Source: Geomesophilobacter sediminis (GTDB lineage: Bacteria > Desulfobacterota > Desulfuromonadia > Geobacterales > Geobacteraceae). Taken from it: 64,000 bases of DNA. Under the pieces are notes generated by a model, which was not told the origin of the DNA, searched no databases, and saw nothing but the letters and a program-made list of their open reading frames with translations. Below, one piece after another: positions 41,103-49,452 of this stretch. The translations under genes and the position numbers were made by a program. The stretch covers positions 248,001-312,000 of the forward strand of contig NZ_JAEMHM010000003.1 in NCBI RefSeq assembly GCF_016458275.1. Reading direction: 5' to 3'. Positions within the stretch are counted from its first letter, which is position 1; each line of letters opens with the position of its first letter.

Positions 41103-41524
41103 ATCGCGGGTGACGAGTCATCAGTCGCAGGTGATGAGTCATCAGTCGCAGGTGATGAGTCATCAGTCGCAGGTGACGAGTCATCGGTCGCGGGTGACGA
41201 GTCATCGGTCGCGGGTGACGAGTCATCGGTCGCGGGTGATGAGTCATCAGTCGCAGGTGATGAGTCATCAGTCGCGGGTGACGAGTCATCAGTCGCGGGT
41301 GATGAGTCATCAGTCGCAGGTGATGAGTCATCAGTCGCAGGTGATGAGTCATCAGTCGCGGGTGACGAGTCATCGGTCGCAGGTGATGAGTCATCAGTCG
41401 CAGGTGACGAGTCATCAGTCGCAGGTGACGAGTCATCGGTCGCAGGTGACGAGTCATCGGTCGCAGGTGACGAGTCATCGGTCGCAGGTGACGAGTCATC
41501 GGTCGCGGGTGACGAGTCGTCTAT
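41103..41524. repeat. Twenty tandem copies of a 21-bp palindrome-containing repeat
   Basis: The unit is GTCGC(A/G)GGTGA(C/T)GAGTCATC(A/G), 21 bp, repeated about 20 times with variation at only four positions. With T at the second variable site the unit contains the palindrome GATGA-G-TCATC. Because 21 is a multiple of three, both strands stay open and would encode seven-residue repeats (SHQSQVM and MTHHLRL types), but no SD or flanking domain supports translation. It lies in the gap after maturase 2. Confidence 0.9.
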
Positions 41525-41596
41525 TGCGGTTGACGGGACAACGGGTGCCAGAGCTTGACGGGGAGGCAGGAATCTCGTGCCGCCGCAGGTCTCCCC

Positions 41597-41734
41597 TTAG
41601 AAGGTGATGCCAATCTCCAACCGGAAGATCCTCATCTTCGTGTAAACAATGGGGGATCTTCCGCCCGAATCCACCGCATCCGCGACTGAGTGACGAACAT
41701 GATCGGATGGAGGGTTCGCTTCCAGGCTGAAAAA
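41597..41734 (-). pseudogene. Possible C-terminal remnant of an outer-membrane protein
   Basis: Between a stop at 41735-41737 and the TAA at 41597-41599 the minus strand encodes 45 residues ending GGRSPIVYTKMRIFRLEIGITF. The alternating pattern and terminal Phe resemble the last strand of a beta-barrel protein. No start or upstream coding part is visible. It could be chance. Confidence 0.25.
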
Positions 41735-41979
41735 CTAGCCTTCGTCCATTCGGACATGCGCGCCATCAGGCGAAACCTCCTTTACGCCACCGGTACCCGC
41801 GCATTGTTCGCACCAGGAAAGGCGCTCTCACAGGAAAAAGGTAGGGTCCTCGGTCACCCCTCATGCATAGGGCGTCCTTTACACTGCCTTGCACTCGGAA
41901 CTCCCGACATGGTATAAAAGAAGAAGTGTGTGTCGTCCCCTCCCGCGAACCCCACGGCGGGAGATAAAACGGAGGTTAG

Positions 41980-42537
41980 GTGAACCCCGTATCCCTTTTG
42001 GAAAAATATTTCGCCGGCAACCCGGAAGCCTTCGAGACCGTCTACCGGCACAGCCGCGCGGTCGCCGACAAGGCGCTCGACATCGCCGCCCGCTACCAAA
42101 AGCCCGGCCTGGACGTCGGCTTCATCGAAGAGGCGGCGCTTTTGCACGACATCGGCATCAGCGGTATCCACGCCCCTTCCATGTACTGCTTCGGCAAGGA
42201 ACCGTACATCCGCCACGGCATCATCGGCAAAGACATCCTCGAAGCGGAAGGACTGCCGCGCCACGCCCTGGTCTGCGAGCGCCACATCGGCGTCGGCCTG
42301 ACCGTCGAGGATATCGCCCAGCAGAAACTCCCCCTTCCCTCCCGCCCCATGTCCCCCACCACCCCCGAAGAGCAGATCGTCGCCCTGGCCGACCTCTTCT
42401 TCTCCAAACGCAAAGGCGAATTGACCCGCGAGAAGAGCGTTGACGAAGTGCGGGAGAACCTCGGCAAGTTCGGCGCCGAGAAGGTCGTGACCTTCAACGA
42501 CTGGCTGAACCGCTTCGGTCTGGTCCCTTCCATCTAA
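41980..42537 (+). CDS. HD-domain phosphohydrolase
   Basis: A 185-residue protein from a GTG at 41980 with GGAGG five bases upstream. It has the HD motif in EEAALLHDIGISGIHAPSMYCFG, with an upstream His (YRHSRAV) and later ERHIGVGLT and ALADLFF (Asp) that complete an HD metal site. Similar small proteins are annotated as HDIG or metal-dependent phosphohydrolases in archaea and bacteria. The substrate is probably a nucleotide, but this is not certain. It is a single gene between the 21-bp array and a second repeat region. Confidence 0.85.
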   Translation: MNPVSLLEKYFAGNPEAFETVYRHSRAVADKALDIAARYQKPGLDVGFIEEAALLHDIGISGIHAPSMYCFGKEPYIRHGIIGKDILEAEGLPRHALVCERHIGVGLTVEDIAQQKLPLPSRPMSPTTPEEQIVALADLFFSKRKGELTREKSVDEVRENLGKFGAEKVVTFNDWLNRFGLVPSI

Positions 42538-42853
42538 TTAGCCTGTCAACCATTCTTTGCTAAATTGCCGGAACCAGCGCAATTCTTCTGTGCTATACTT
42601 CATCCCTGTTTAAACTCCAGTGACATTGCTCATAGTATCCTGTTAGATCAAAGGAATACTCAAGACCGATCACCTCCGCCTTTGAAAAAGGGTGCCGGAG
42701 GGGATTTGCCCTCACGTAGTTGTTCCGGAACTTTGGAACACAGAGGCTAAAAGGCAAATCCCCCTAAATCCCCCTTCGCAAAGGGGGACTTAATCGGGCT
42801 TCACCTCTAAAGAGAACAGGAAATCCAAAGAGAATAGGTAAACAGGACCCGCG
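42538..42853. repeat. Intergenic region with dispersed AT/GC hairpin repeats
   Basis: Two related repeats lie at about 42668-42708 (CCTCCGCCTTTGAAAAAGGGTGCCGGAGG) and 42750-42791 (AAATCCCCCTAAATCCCCCTTCGCAAAGGGGGACTT family). No gene is visible. The promoter of the regulator at 42854 must lie at the right end. Confidence 0.7.
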
Positions 42854-44776
42854 ATGGCCAAACCGCTACGCATGCTCATCGTTGAAGATTCCGAGGACGA
42901 CGCCCTCCTTCTCGTTCTGGAGTTGCGCCGGGGCGGTTTTGCGCCGGAGGCACGCCGGGTCGAGACTGCGGACGATATGGCCGACGCCCTGGTCACCGGG
43001 ACCTGGGACGTCGTCATCTCCGACTACGTCCTCCCCGGTTTCAGCGGGCTGGACGCTTTGAAGCTGGTGCAAAAGAGCGGGCAGGACATCCCCTTCATTA
43101 TCGTCTCGGGGAAGATCGGCGAAGATACTGCGGTCGACGCCATGAAAGCCGGCGCCAACGACTACTTCATCAAGGGAAAGATTTCCCGCCTGGTCCCCGC
43201 CATCGAGAGGGAAATGCAGGAAGCGGAGGTCCGCCGCAAGCGGCGCGAGGCCGAGGCGGCCCTGGTGCGCAGCGAACGCCGCTACCGGCGCCTGGTCGAC
43301 GCGGTCACCGACTATATCTACACCGTCCGTCTGCAAAACGGGACCGTGGTCAGCACCTCGCACGGCCCCGGCTGTCTGAAAGTGACCGGCTATTCCAACG
43401 AGGAGTACGAAAGCAACCCCTTCCTTTGGTACCAGATGGTGGTCGAGGAAGACCAACCTGCGGTGATGCAGCTCACCGAGCGGATCCTGCAGGGGAACGA
43501 CGTCGACGTCCCCTCCCTGGAGCACCGGATCCGCAACAAGGACGGCTCGATCCGCTGGGTGGTGAATACCATCGTCCCCCGTTACAGCGACAGCGGGGAA
43601 CTCATCGCCTACGACGGCCTGATCTCGGACATCACCGCTCGAAAGCGCGCCGAAGAAAACCTGCGTCTGCAAAGCGCCGCCCTGGAAGCAGCGGCGAACG
43701 CCATCGTCATCACCAATCCCGAGGGGATGGTGATCTGGGTGAACCAGGCCTTCACCCGGATGACCGGTTACACTCCGGAGGAAGCGATCACCCGCGACAT
43801 GAGCTTTCTCAAGTCGGACCTCCACGACATGAGGTTCTACCAGGATCTGCGCGGCACCATCAACTCCGGCGAAGTCTGGCAGGGCGAGATGATCAACCGC
43901 CGCAAGGACGGCACGCTCTATACCGAGGAGCAGACCATCACCCCGGTAACCGATGACATCGGCCGGATCATGTACTTCATCTGCATCAAGCAGGACATCA
44001 CCGAGAGGAAGCTGGCCGAAAAGGCGATGATGGAAAACACGAGCATGCTCAAGGAGATGGAGATCGCCAAACAGATCCAGCTCTCCCTTCTCCCGCCGGC
44101 GCCGCCCCAACGCCGCGGGATCGAGTGCGCCGGTCGCTGCGTCCCGGCAACCCATATCGGCGGCGACTATTACGACCTCTTTTACAACGAGAAGCATCTG
44201 GACATGGTGATCGCGGACGTGTCGGGACACAGCGTGGGGGCGGCGCTCATGATGGTCGAGACCCGCAGCGTGCTGCACGCCCGGCAAAGGGGGCTGCACC
44301 GTCCCGCGGAAACCCTGGCCGCGCTGACCAACCTCCTTTACGAGGATCTGAACCGGGCCGAGCTTTTCATCACCATGGCCTATTTGAGTTTCAACTTCGC
44401 CACCCGTCAGATCACCTATACCAATGCCGGCCATCCGCCTCCGGTCCTCTATCGCCCCGCTTCGGGGATGTTCCAGGAATTGGACACCGACGGTCTGATC
44501 CTGGGGGTGCGCAAGGACGTGGCTTTCGAGGAAAAAAGCATCGCGGTGGAACCGGGCGACATCCTGCTCCTCTACACCGACGGCATCACCGAATCGGAAA
44601 ATCCGAAGGAGGAGATGTTCGGCCAGGAACGTCTGTGCGAAGTCCTTGCGGCGCACAGTCACAAGAATGCCGCCGGCATCATTGCGGCGATCCTCAATGC
44701 TCTCTCCGCCTTTTCCCGCAATACCATTTCCAAAGACGACATTTCACTGCTGGTTTTCAAGTTCCTACCGGAGTGA
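42854..44776 (+). CDS. Response regulator with two PAS domains and SpoIIE-type phosphatase output
   Basis: A 640-residue cytoplasmic protein. Residues 1-125: receiver with ED at 11-12, D57 (VISDYVLPGFSG) and K in YFIKGKI. Residues about 145-270: PAS with PAC tail (RIRNKDGSIRWVVNTIVPRY). Residues about 280-400: second PAS (AIVITNPEGMVIWVNQAFTRMTGYTPEEA). A coiled coil (MEIAKQIQLSLLP) leads into a PP2C/SpoIIE phosphatase (about 430-640) with GGDYYDL, VIADVSGHSVGAALMM, TNAGHPPPVLY, LLLYTDGITES and DDISLLVF. Such proteins act on anti-anti-sigma factors in partner-switching. No STAS or anti-sigma gene is adjacent, so its target is elsewhere. Confidence 0.93.
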   Translation: MAKPLRMLIVEDSEDDALLLVLELRRGGFAPEARRVETADDMADALVTGTWDVVISDYVLPGFSGLDALKLVQKSGQDIPFIIVSGKIGEDTAVDAMKAGANDYFIKGKISRLVPAIEREMQEAEVRRKRREAEAALVRSERRYRRLVDAVTDYIYTVRLQNGTVVSTSHGPGCLKVTGYSNEEYESNPFLWYQMVVEEDQPAVMQLTERILQGNDVDVPSLEHRIRNKDGSIRWVVNTIVPRYSDSGELIAYDGLISDITARKRAEENLRLQSAALEAAANAIVITNPEGMVIWVNQAFTRMTGYTPEEAITRDMSFLKSDLHDMRFYQDLRGTINSGEVWQGEMINRRKDGTLYTEEQTITPVTDDIGRIMYFICIKQDITERKLAEKAMMENTSMLKEMEIAKQIQLSLLPPAPPQRRGIECAGRCVPATHIGGDYYDLFYNEKHLDMVIADVSGHSVGAALMMVETRSVLHARQRGLHRPAETLAALTNLLYEDLNRAELFITMAYLSFNFATRQITYTNAGHPPPVLYRPASGMFQELDTDGLILGVRKDVAFEEKSIAVEPGDILLLYTDGITESENPKEEMFGQERLCEVLAAHSHKNAAGIIAAILNALSAFSRNTISKDDISLLVFKFLPE

Positions 44777-45081
44777 CCATAGGCCTACCCATTCCTTCCC
44801 TTTCAAGGGAGAGGGATGGAGGGAGATGGGGGTCTGCCAATAACATGCGCCCCCATCACAGCCGTAACCCATCCTCACCCTGTCCGTTGCAAGCCGTGCT
44901 CTCGCACGCAACCCTTGAAGGAGAGGGAACGTTTTAAAAAGCCAACCAATCAGTTTGATCCCGCCAGATCTGGTTTTAGTGACGTTCAACTTCCCTCATT
45001 GCCAGAGCCTCACTGTCATTTGCTTGACCGCACCTTGCTATTTATGTAAACATACGCCATTCCAACCTTTGGGGTCCCAAA
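44777..45081. repeat. Intergenic region with GGGAGAGGG-type repeats
   Basis: Opposed motifs CCTTTCAAGGGAGAGGGATGGAGGGAG (44799-44825) and CTCACCCTGTCC...AACCCTTGAAGGAGAGGG (44875-44931) form the two ends of one long imperfect inverted element. A similar element is at 53899-53982. The rest is AT-richer and probably carries the promoter of the next gene; no pair was convincing. Confidence 0.65.
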
Positions 45082-46170
45082 ATGGCAAAGAAAATATTCA
45101 TTGCAGCAACCGGTCAGAACTGCGGCAAAACCACCATGAGCATTTCGTTGATGCATCTCGCCCGCAAGAAGTACCAGCGGGTCGGCTTCATCAAACCGTT
45201 TGGACCAAAGACGGTAATGCACGATGATTTCCTGGTGGATATGGACGCGCTCCTCATGGCAAAGGCATTCGGCCTCGAAGAGGACATCGCCCTGATGTCG
45301 CCGGTATCGCTGCACCGGGACTTCACCAAGGATTACCTGATGGGGCGGCTGGACGATCTCTCGCTGGCCAACTGCATCAAGGACGCGGTTCGGGAGTTGG
45401 AAGAGAAGTACGATTTTTTGGTGATCGAGGGGGCGGGGCACGGCGGAGTGGGCGCCGTCATCGGGCTCAGCAACGCCAAGGTTGCCAAGCTGATCGACGC
45501 GCCGGTACTGATCGTAACGGAAAGCGGCATCGGGAAGGTAATCGACTCGGTCCACCTGAACCTGGCGCTTTACGAGCGGGAAGGGGCGGACGTACGTGGC
45601 ATCATCGCCAACAAGCTCATCCCATCCAAGAAGGAGATCACGAAGAGCTTTCTGCAGCGCTCCCTGGAACCCATCGGGCTCAAGGTCATCGACGGCTTCA
45701 ACTACTCTCCCACTCTCGCGAACCCGACGCTGGCGCACATATCCAAGTTGTTCAATCTTCCGCTACAGGGGGATTTGAACGAGAAAAGCCGCATCATCCA
45801 CAACATCCAGTTGGGCGCCGCATCGTCGCAGAAAGTCATCGACGGGCTGATGGACTCGACCCTGCTGATCCTGACCAGTTCCCGCGACGAGCTCATCGTC
45901 ACCCTTTCCTCGCTCTACCATATCCCGGCGTACCGGGACAAGATTGCCGGGCTCGTCGTCGCCGGTCACGTCGCCGTCTCCGAAATCAGCCAGCAGATCC
46001 TGCACGACAGCAACATCCCCTACATCCGGGTCGAGGAGACCACCGCAAAGGTCTTCACCACCCTCATGGAAGACGTCGCCAAGATCACCTACGAAGATCA
46101 GGAAAAGCTGAACTGGATTACCGCCAACGCCGAGGTCATGGATTTCGAGGCGATCGACGCGTTGCTTTGA
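45082..46170 (+). CDS. BioD-like P-loop / DRTGG-domain protein
   Basis: A 362-residue protein. The N-terminal half is a dethiobiotin-synthetase/CobQ-like P-loop domain: FIAATGQNCGKTTMSISLM (Walker A GQNCGKTT), RVGFIKPFGP, DFLVIEGAGHGGVGAVIGLSNAKVAKL and IIANKLIPSKKEI. The C-terminal half (about residues 210-345) is a DRTGG-like regulatory domain (DSTLLILTSSRDELIVTLSS, GLVVAGHVAVSEISQQILHDSNIPYIRVEETTAKVFTTL). The same two domains precede the catalytic part of long phosphotransacetylases, but that part is missing here. So it is a stand-alone sensor-type relative with unknown role, often annotated 'phosphotransacetylase family protein'. Confidence 0.87.
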   Translation: MAKKIFIAATGQNCGKTTMSISLMHLARKKYQRVGFIKPFGPKTVMHDDFLVDMDALLMAKAFGLEEDIALMSPVSLHRDFTKDYLMGRLDDLSLANCIKDAVRELEEKYDFLVIEGAGHGGVGAVIGLSNAKVAKLIDAPVLIVTESGIGKVIDSVHLNLALYEREGADVRGIIANKLIPSKKEITKSFLQRSLEPIGLKVIDGFNYSPTLANPTLAHISKLFNLPLQGDLNEKSRIIHNIQLGAASSQKVIDGLMDSTLLILTSSRDELIVTLSSLYHIPAYRDKIAGLVVAGHVAVSEISQQILHDSNIPYIRVEETTAKVFTTLMEDVAKITYEDQEKLNWITANAEVMDFEAIDALL

Positions 46171-46320
46171 CCATTGGTTTGAAATCCCCCTTTTCGAAGG
46201 GGGATTTAGGGGGATTTGCCTCTAAGGTTTTGACTTTACGAGAGTCCGACTTAAGAACCTCAAAAGCACCCCCCCCCATCCCCCCTTTGTCAAAGGGGGG
46301 TGCTAGAGGATATGAAACAG
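46171..46320. repeat. Two dispersed hairpin repeats
   Basis: 46183-46223 (AAATCCCCCTTTTCGAAGGGGGATTTAGGGGGATTT) and 46268-46304 (CCCCCCATCCCCCCTTTGTCAAAGGGGGG) belong to the family found at 36441, 36573, 42762 and 47236. Confidence 0.75.
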
Positions 46321-46330
46321 AATTAAAAAA

Positions 46331-46362
46331 GGCAGGGCCGGTATTCCGGCCCTGCCTTTTTG
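46331..46362. terminator. Bidirectional terminator
   Basis: GGCAGGGCCGG pairs perfectly with CCGGCCCTGCC around TATT, with an A tract before and T5 after. It lies between the convergent DRTGG-type gene and the DksA-like gene. A short TTTGCGTTTGCTC duplication follows. Confidence 0.92.
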
Positions 46363-46394
46363 CGTTTGCTCTTTGCGTTTGCTCTTTGCGTGGC

Positions 46395-46787
46395 TTACAG
46401 CTTGGTTCCCGGGCCTTTGGCCGGGCCTTCCACGTCGGTCTGGCAACTTACGCAGTAACGGGTGAAGGGTACCAGGTTCAGGCGCTGGGCGCCGATCGGA
46501 CGGCCGCACCGTTCGCATTTGCCGTAGGTTCCTTCTTCGAGACGTCGTTGCGCCTCTTCCAGTTGCGTCAGTTCCTCTCTCCGGATATCGGCCACGGCAA
46601 GACCGGCATCGGACAACATGTCCAGGATACTGCTGTCGCCCACGTCTTGCGGGATGTCATACTGGTTGGCCAGGCTCTCACCGGTGGAACGGAATATCTC
46701 ATCCCTAAGTTCCGCCCAGAGCCGGCGCTTTCTCTCTGCAAGGAGGTCCTTGAATTCCGAATGGGTTCCCGGTGATAGCTCTGCCAT
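46395..46787 (-). CDS. DksA/TraR-family zinc-finger protein
   Basis: A 130-residue protein: a charged helical N-terminus (FKDLLAERKRRLWAELRDEIF), a central coiled-coil helix (LAVADIRREELTQLEEAQRRLEEGTYG) and a C4 zinc finger CERCGRPI with RYCVSCQ. The coiled-coil tip carries D-x-x-D-type acids (DSSILDMLSDA), so it may act in the RNA polymerase secondary channel with ppGpp as DksA does. Several DksA-like paralogues are usual in this group of bacteria, so I give no symbol. Followed on the minus strand by the terminator at 46331-46362. Confidence 0.88.
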   Translation of the reverse strand: MAELSPGTHSEFKDLLAERKRRLWAELRDEIFRSTGESLANQYDIPQDVGDSSILDMLSDAGLAVADIRREELTQLEEAQRRLEEGTYGKCERCGRPIGAQRLNLVPFTRYCVSCQTDVEGPAKGPGTKL

Positions 46788-46873
46788 GTCACACCCCCGG
46801 ATTCAATGAGACAATGAACAATAAAACAATGAACAGAATCGTTTTCGTCTCATTGGCTCATTGTCTCATTGTT
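46788..46873. repeat. CAATGAGAC/GTCTCATTG repeat cluster
   Basis: Several copies of CAATGA(G/A)(A)C in one orientation (46804-46835) face copies of GTTTCATTG/GTCTCATTG in the other (46852-46882), forming an imperfect inverted array. Single copies of the same word also lie at the end of maturase 1 (34680-34697) and near 54010. Confidence 0.6.
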
Positions 46874-47023
46874 TCATTGTTCTTCGTCGCACTCCGTGCA
46901 GCGGAATTCGCCGCTTTCTTTGTCTTGTTCCAGGATCGAGCCACAGACCCCGCAGACAGCTACTGCTTCTTTTCCGTTCTTTTGCAGGTGAATGTTTTCC
47001 TCATCGCCGCGATCTATTCTCAT
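46874..47023 (-). CDS. Small zinc-ribbon protein, 49 aa
   Basis: The start at ATG 47023 is preceded by GGAGGT at a suitable spacing; the longer frame lacks this. The 49 residues begin MRIDRGDEENIHLQKNGKE and contain two CxxC knuckles, CGVCG and CTEC, separated by 17 residues, so one structural zinc is likely. No further domain. It lies just upstream of the DksA-like gene on the same strand. I do not know its function; nucleic-acid or protein binding is typical of such ribbons. Confidence 0.75.
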   Translation of the reverse strand: MRIDRGDEENIHLQKNGKEAVAVCGVCGSILEQDKESGEFRCTECDEEQ

Positions 47024-47114
47024 GTGAAGACCTCCGCTGGGAAACTCAACGACCACCTCAGTATACACGAAAACGGATGTCTAGGGGATGTGGGGAAAAT
47101 ATGAGCCGTACCTT

Positions 47115-47270
47115 GCAGAAGTGCCATTCCCGGCGCGATCCGATAGAGTCATGCGCGCCTGGAACGGTGCTCCCACAAATAACCGGGATCGGGATTTTCC
47201 TTCAGCATGGTCGGGGTCTCCTCGGGAAAGGTAAATCCCCCCTTCCCCCCTTTGTCAAAGGGAGATAAAG
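47115..47270. repeat. Intergenic region with two dispersed repeats
   Basis: The segment 47121-47177 is an imperfect copy of the long inverted repeat at 63036-63096 (GTGCCATTCC-GGCGCGA on the left, GCGCCTGGAACGGTGCTCCCACA on the right). 47236-47266 is another copy of the CCCCCTTTGTCAAAGGG family. The 269-bp gap between the genes at 47023 and 47293 otherwise shows nothing. Confidence 0.65.
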
Positions 47271-47292
47271 GGTGGAGTTTGATTTCCATCCT

Positions 47293-47997
47293 TTAAAACA
47301 GGGAAGGTTGTTCCGATTGGGAATAGGCTCCAGGAGTTGCCGGTTCCAGGCAGGCGGGATCGTCATGGCCGGCGCTGTTGACCAGCGGGTTGACTTGGTA
47401 GGAGGTAAGGAGCTCTTCGGGAGCGGGAACGAGTAGTTGGGAAAGGGATTCCATCGAGGCAGGATCGGGGGAGAGCCAAAGCTCGGCCTGCTCCGGACCC
47501 AAGATCACCGGCATCCGGTCGTGGAGAGGACGCACCGTCTGGTTGGCTTCGGTAGTAACGATGGTGCAGCTTTCGACCACCATCTGTTCCGGCCCCACCC
47601 AGCGGTCCCAAAGCCCGGCGAAGAGGACCGGCTGCCGGTCCTTGCGGCAGATGAACCAGGGGACCTTTTTCTTCCCTTCCGTCATCCATTCATAGAAGCC
47701 GTCGGCAGGGATGACGCAACGCCGGGAACGAAAGGCTTCACGAAACGAGGCCTTGGTAGCAAGGGTTTCCGACCGCGCGTTGATCAGCTTGGCCCCGATG
47801 GAAAGATCCTTGGCCCAGTGCGGCACCAGCCCCCACCGAACCAGTTCCAGTTTTCTACCGCCGTCGATCTTCCGAATGATCGCCACCGCCTGGGTGGGCG
47901 CAATGTTATAGCGCGGGGCGACCGAGGGAAGGGAGGCGAGACCGAAGAGTTCCATCAGGAGTTCCGGGGGAAGGGTCAAGGCAAAGCGGCCGCACAT
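47293..47997 (-). CDS. SRAP-family (YedK/HMCES) abasic-site protein
   Basis: The true start is ATG 47997, giving MCGRFALTLPPE, where C2 becomes the N-terminal catalytic Cys after Met removal; the longer open frame is a shadow. The 234-residue protein has the other SRAP landmarks: PRYNIAPTQ, WGLVPHWAKD, NARSETLATKASFREAFRSRRCVIPADGFYEW and IVTTEAN...LHDRMPVIL (catalytic His). The family crosslinks to abasic sites in single-stranded DNA to protect them. It is the last gene of a minus-strand run starting at pyrK, seven bp after the Nudix gene. Confidence 0.93.
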   Translation of the reverse strand: MCGRFALTLPPELLMELFGLASLPSVAPRYNIAPTQAVAIIRKIDGGRKLELVRWGLVPHWAKDLSIGAKLINARSETLATKASFREAFRSRRCVIPADGFYEWMTEGKKKVPWFICRKDRQPVLFAGLWDRWVGPEQMVVESCTIVTTEANQTVRPLHDRMPVILGPEQAELWLSPDPASMESLSQLLVPAPEELLTSYQVNPLVNSAGHDDPACLEPATPGAYSQSEQPSLF

Positions 47998-48004
47998 GGG
48001 TCCC

Positions 48005-48421
48005 CTACCCTTTCTGCCGCGCCGAAAGGCGCTCCCGGTAATCGGCGATGATGGGAAAATCCGCTTCGCACCAGTCGAGGTGGGGCAGCTCGTCGGGTGG
48101 GAGCCACAAAAGCTCGGCGTGCTCGTGCAAGACCGGCTCCCCCTCCTCGATGCTGCAGACGAAGGGATAGAGGGTGACGGTGAACGTCGCATAGTCATGG
48201 GTGACGGGGGTAAGCGGTTCGATGATGCTGACCCGCACCGCCATCTCTTCGAGGACCTCGCGGACCAGGCACTCTGCAGCGCTCTCGCCGGCCTCGATCT
48301 TCCCACCGGGAAACTCCCACTTAAGCGGCATCTTCATGGTGGCGCTGCGCCGGCAGGCGAGCACCGCGCCGTCGCGCTCGATCAGCGCACAGGAGACCTG
48401 CAGGTGGCGGCGCTCGCTCAT
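48005..48421 (-). CDS. Nudix hydrolase, MutT-like
   Basis: The start at 48421 overlaps the stop of the aminomutase-like gene (ATGA). The 138-residue protein has a full Nudix box, GGKIEAGESAAECLVREVLEEM (G-x5-E-x7-R-E-x2-E-E), preceded by WEFPGG, and LIERDGAVLACRRS at the N-terminus as in MutT/8-oxo-dGTP pyrophosphatases. Placed beside a SRAP protein, a role in nucleotide-pool sanitation or DNA damage protection is likely. Substrate not proven. Confidence 0.9.
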   Translation of the reverse strand: MSERRHLQVSCALIERDGAVLACRRSATMKMPLKWEFPGGKIEAGESAAECLVREVLEEMAVRVSIIEPLTPVTHDYATFTVTLYPFVCSIEEGEPVLHEHAELLWLPPDELPHLDWCEADFPIIADYRERLSARQKG

Positions 48422-49452
48422 CCCAGGTCCTCGTAGGCGATTTCCTCGCCGAGGTAATTGGTGAGGTAGAGGGTGGCACCATCGCGGCGCACCTTGCCGG
48501 ACGGGATCTCCACCTTCCCCTTCCCGCCGGGAAGATCGATGACGTAGTGGGGCTGGGCCAGGCCGGAACAGTGGCCGCGCAGGGCGTTGAGGATCCGGAT
48601 GCCGCTGGTGACCGGGGTGCGGAAATGCGCGGTCCCCTTCACGAGGTCCATCTGGTGGATGTAATAAGGGCGCACCCGGATGGAAAGGAGCTTGAGCATC
48701 AGGCGGCGCATCACCTGCGGGTCGTCGTTCACCCCTTTCAGCAGCACGCACTGGTTCCCCAGCGGAATCCCGGCGTCACTCAGCGTGGCGCACGCCTTGG
48801 CGGACTGCGGCGTGATCTCGTCCGGGTGGTTGAAGTGGGTGTTGATGAAGAGAGGATGGTGCTTCTTGAGCATGCGGGCGAGCCTTGCGGTCACCCGCTC
48901 CGGGAAGGTCACCGGAACGCGGGTCCCGATCCGCACGATTTCCACGTGGGGAATCTGCCGGATCGAGCTCAAGAGCGCATCGAGCTGGTCGTCATGGAGC
49001 ATGAGCGGGTCGCCGCCGGAGAGAATGACGTCCCGGATCTCCGGATGGGCTTCGATATAGGCGAGAGCTGCTTCCGGCGCGGCGGGGGCCATGGCGGCGC
49101 ACCCCACCCCCCTTTTGCGCATGCAAAAGCGGCAGTAAACCGGGCAGGAGGCCGAGGCTATCCAGACCACCCGGTCCGGATAGCGGTGGATCAGCCCGGG
49201 GACCGGCGAAAGCCGCTCCTCGTCCAAAGGATCGGGGGACTGGGAAAAATCGGCGAGTTCTTCCGTCTGCGGGACGCACTGGCGCCAGATGGCGTCACCC
49301 GGCTTTTGCACGAGGCCGAGATAGTACCGGGTGATCCGCATCGGGTAGCGCCGGCTCACCGTAGCGCAATCCCCGGTATCGACGCGAAAAAGCCCGGCTA
49401 GTTCCTCCGGGCTGGTCACGCAATCTTTCAGGCTCTGTTCCCACTTCTCCAT
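48418..49452 (-). CDS. KamA-family radical SAM aminomutase-like protein
   Basis: A 344-residue radical SAM enzyme with C103-x3-C107-x2-C110 (CPVYCRFC) followed by MRKRG, then DVILSGGDPLMLHDDQL, RIGTRVPVTFPERVT, NTHFNHPDEI, NQCVLLKGVNDD and RPYYIHQMDLVKGTAHFRTPV. These fit lysine 2,3-aminomutase; the PLP-binding Lys should be in the C-terminal LPGGKGK. Length is as in EpmB, which modifies EF-P lysine, and shorter than catabolic KamA (about 415). EpmB or a beta-lysine-forming enzyme are both possible; no efp or epmA gene is in the window. It overlaps pyrD by one base and the Nudix gene by 4 nt, so it is co-translated with pyrimidine genes. Confidence 0.88.
   Translation of the reverse strand: MEKWEQSLKDCVTSPEELAGLFRVDTGDCATVSRRYPMRITRYYLGLVQKPGDAIWRQCVPQTEELADFSQSPDPLDEERLSPVPGLIHRYPDRVVWIASASCPVYCRFCMRKRGVGCAAMAPAAPEAALAYIEAHPEIRDVILSGGDPLMLHDDQLDALLSSIRQIPHVEIVRIGTRVPVTFPERVTARLARMLKKHHPLFINTHFNHPDEITPQSAKACATLSDAGIPLGNQCVLLKGVNDDPQVMRRLMLKLLSIRVRPYYIHQMDLVKGTAHFRTPVTSGIRILNALRGHCSGLAQPHYVIDLPGGKGKVEIPSGKVRRDGATLYLTNYLGEEIAYEDLG

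Noticed and set aside
41103-41524. CRISPR array
   Set aside because: Repeats are directly adjacent with no spacers, unit length is 21 bp and no cas genes are present.
40999-41607. 202-residue plus-strand frame of SHQSQVM repeats, and the opposite-strand frame
   Set aside because: Openness comes from the 21-bp repeat being a multiple of three; no SD, no flanking domain, and both strands are equally open.
41690-41917. 75-codon plus-strand frame
   Set aside because: No SD, no recognisable composition, and the opposite strand has the barrel-like remnant; not supported as a gene.
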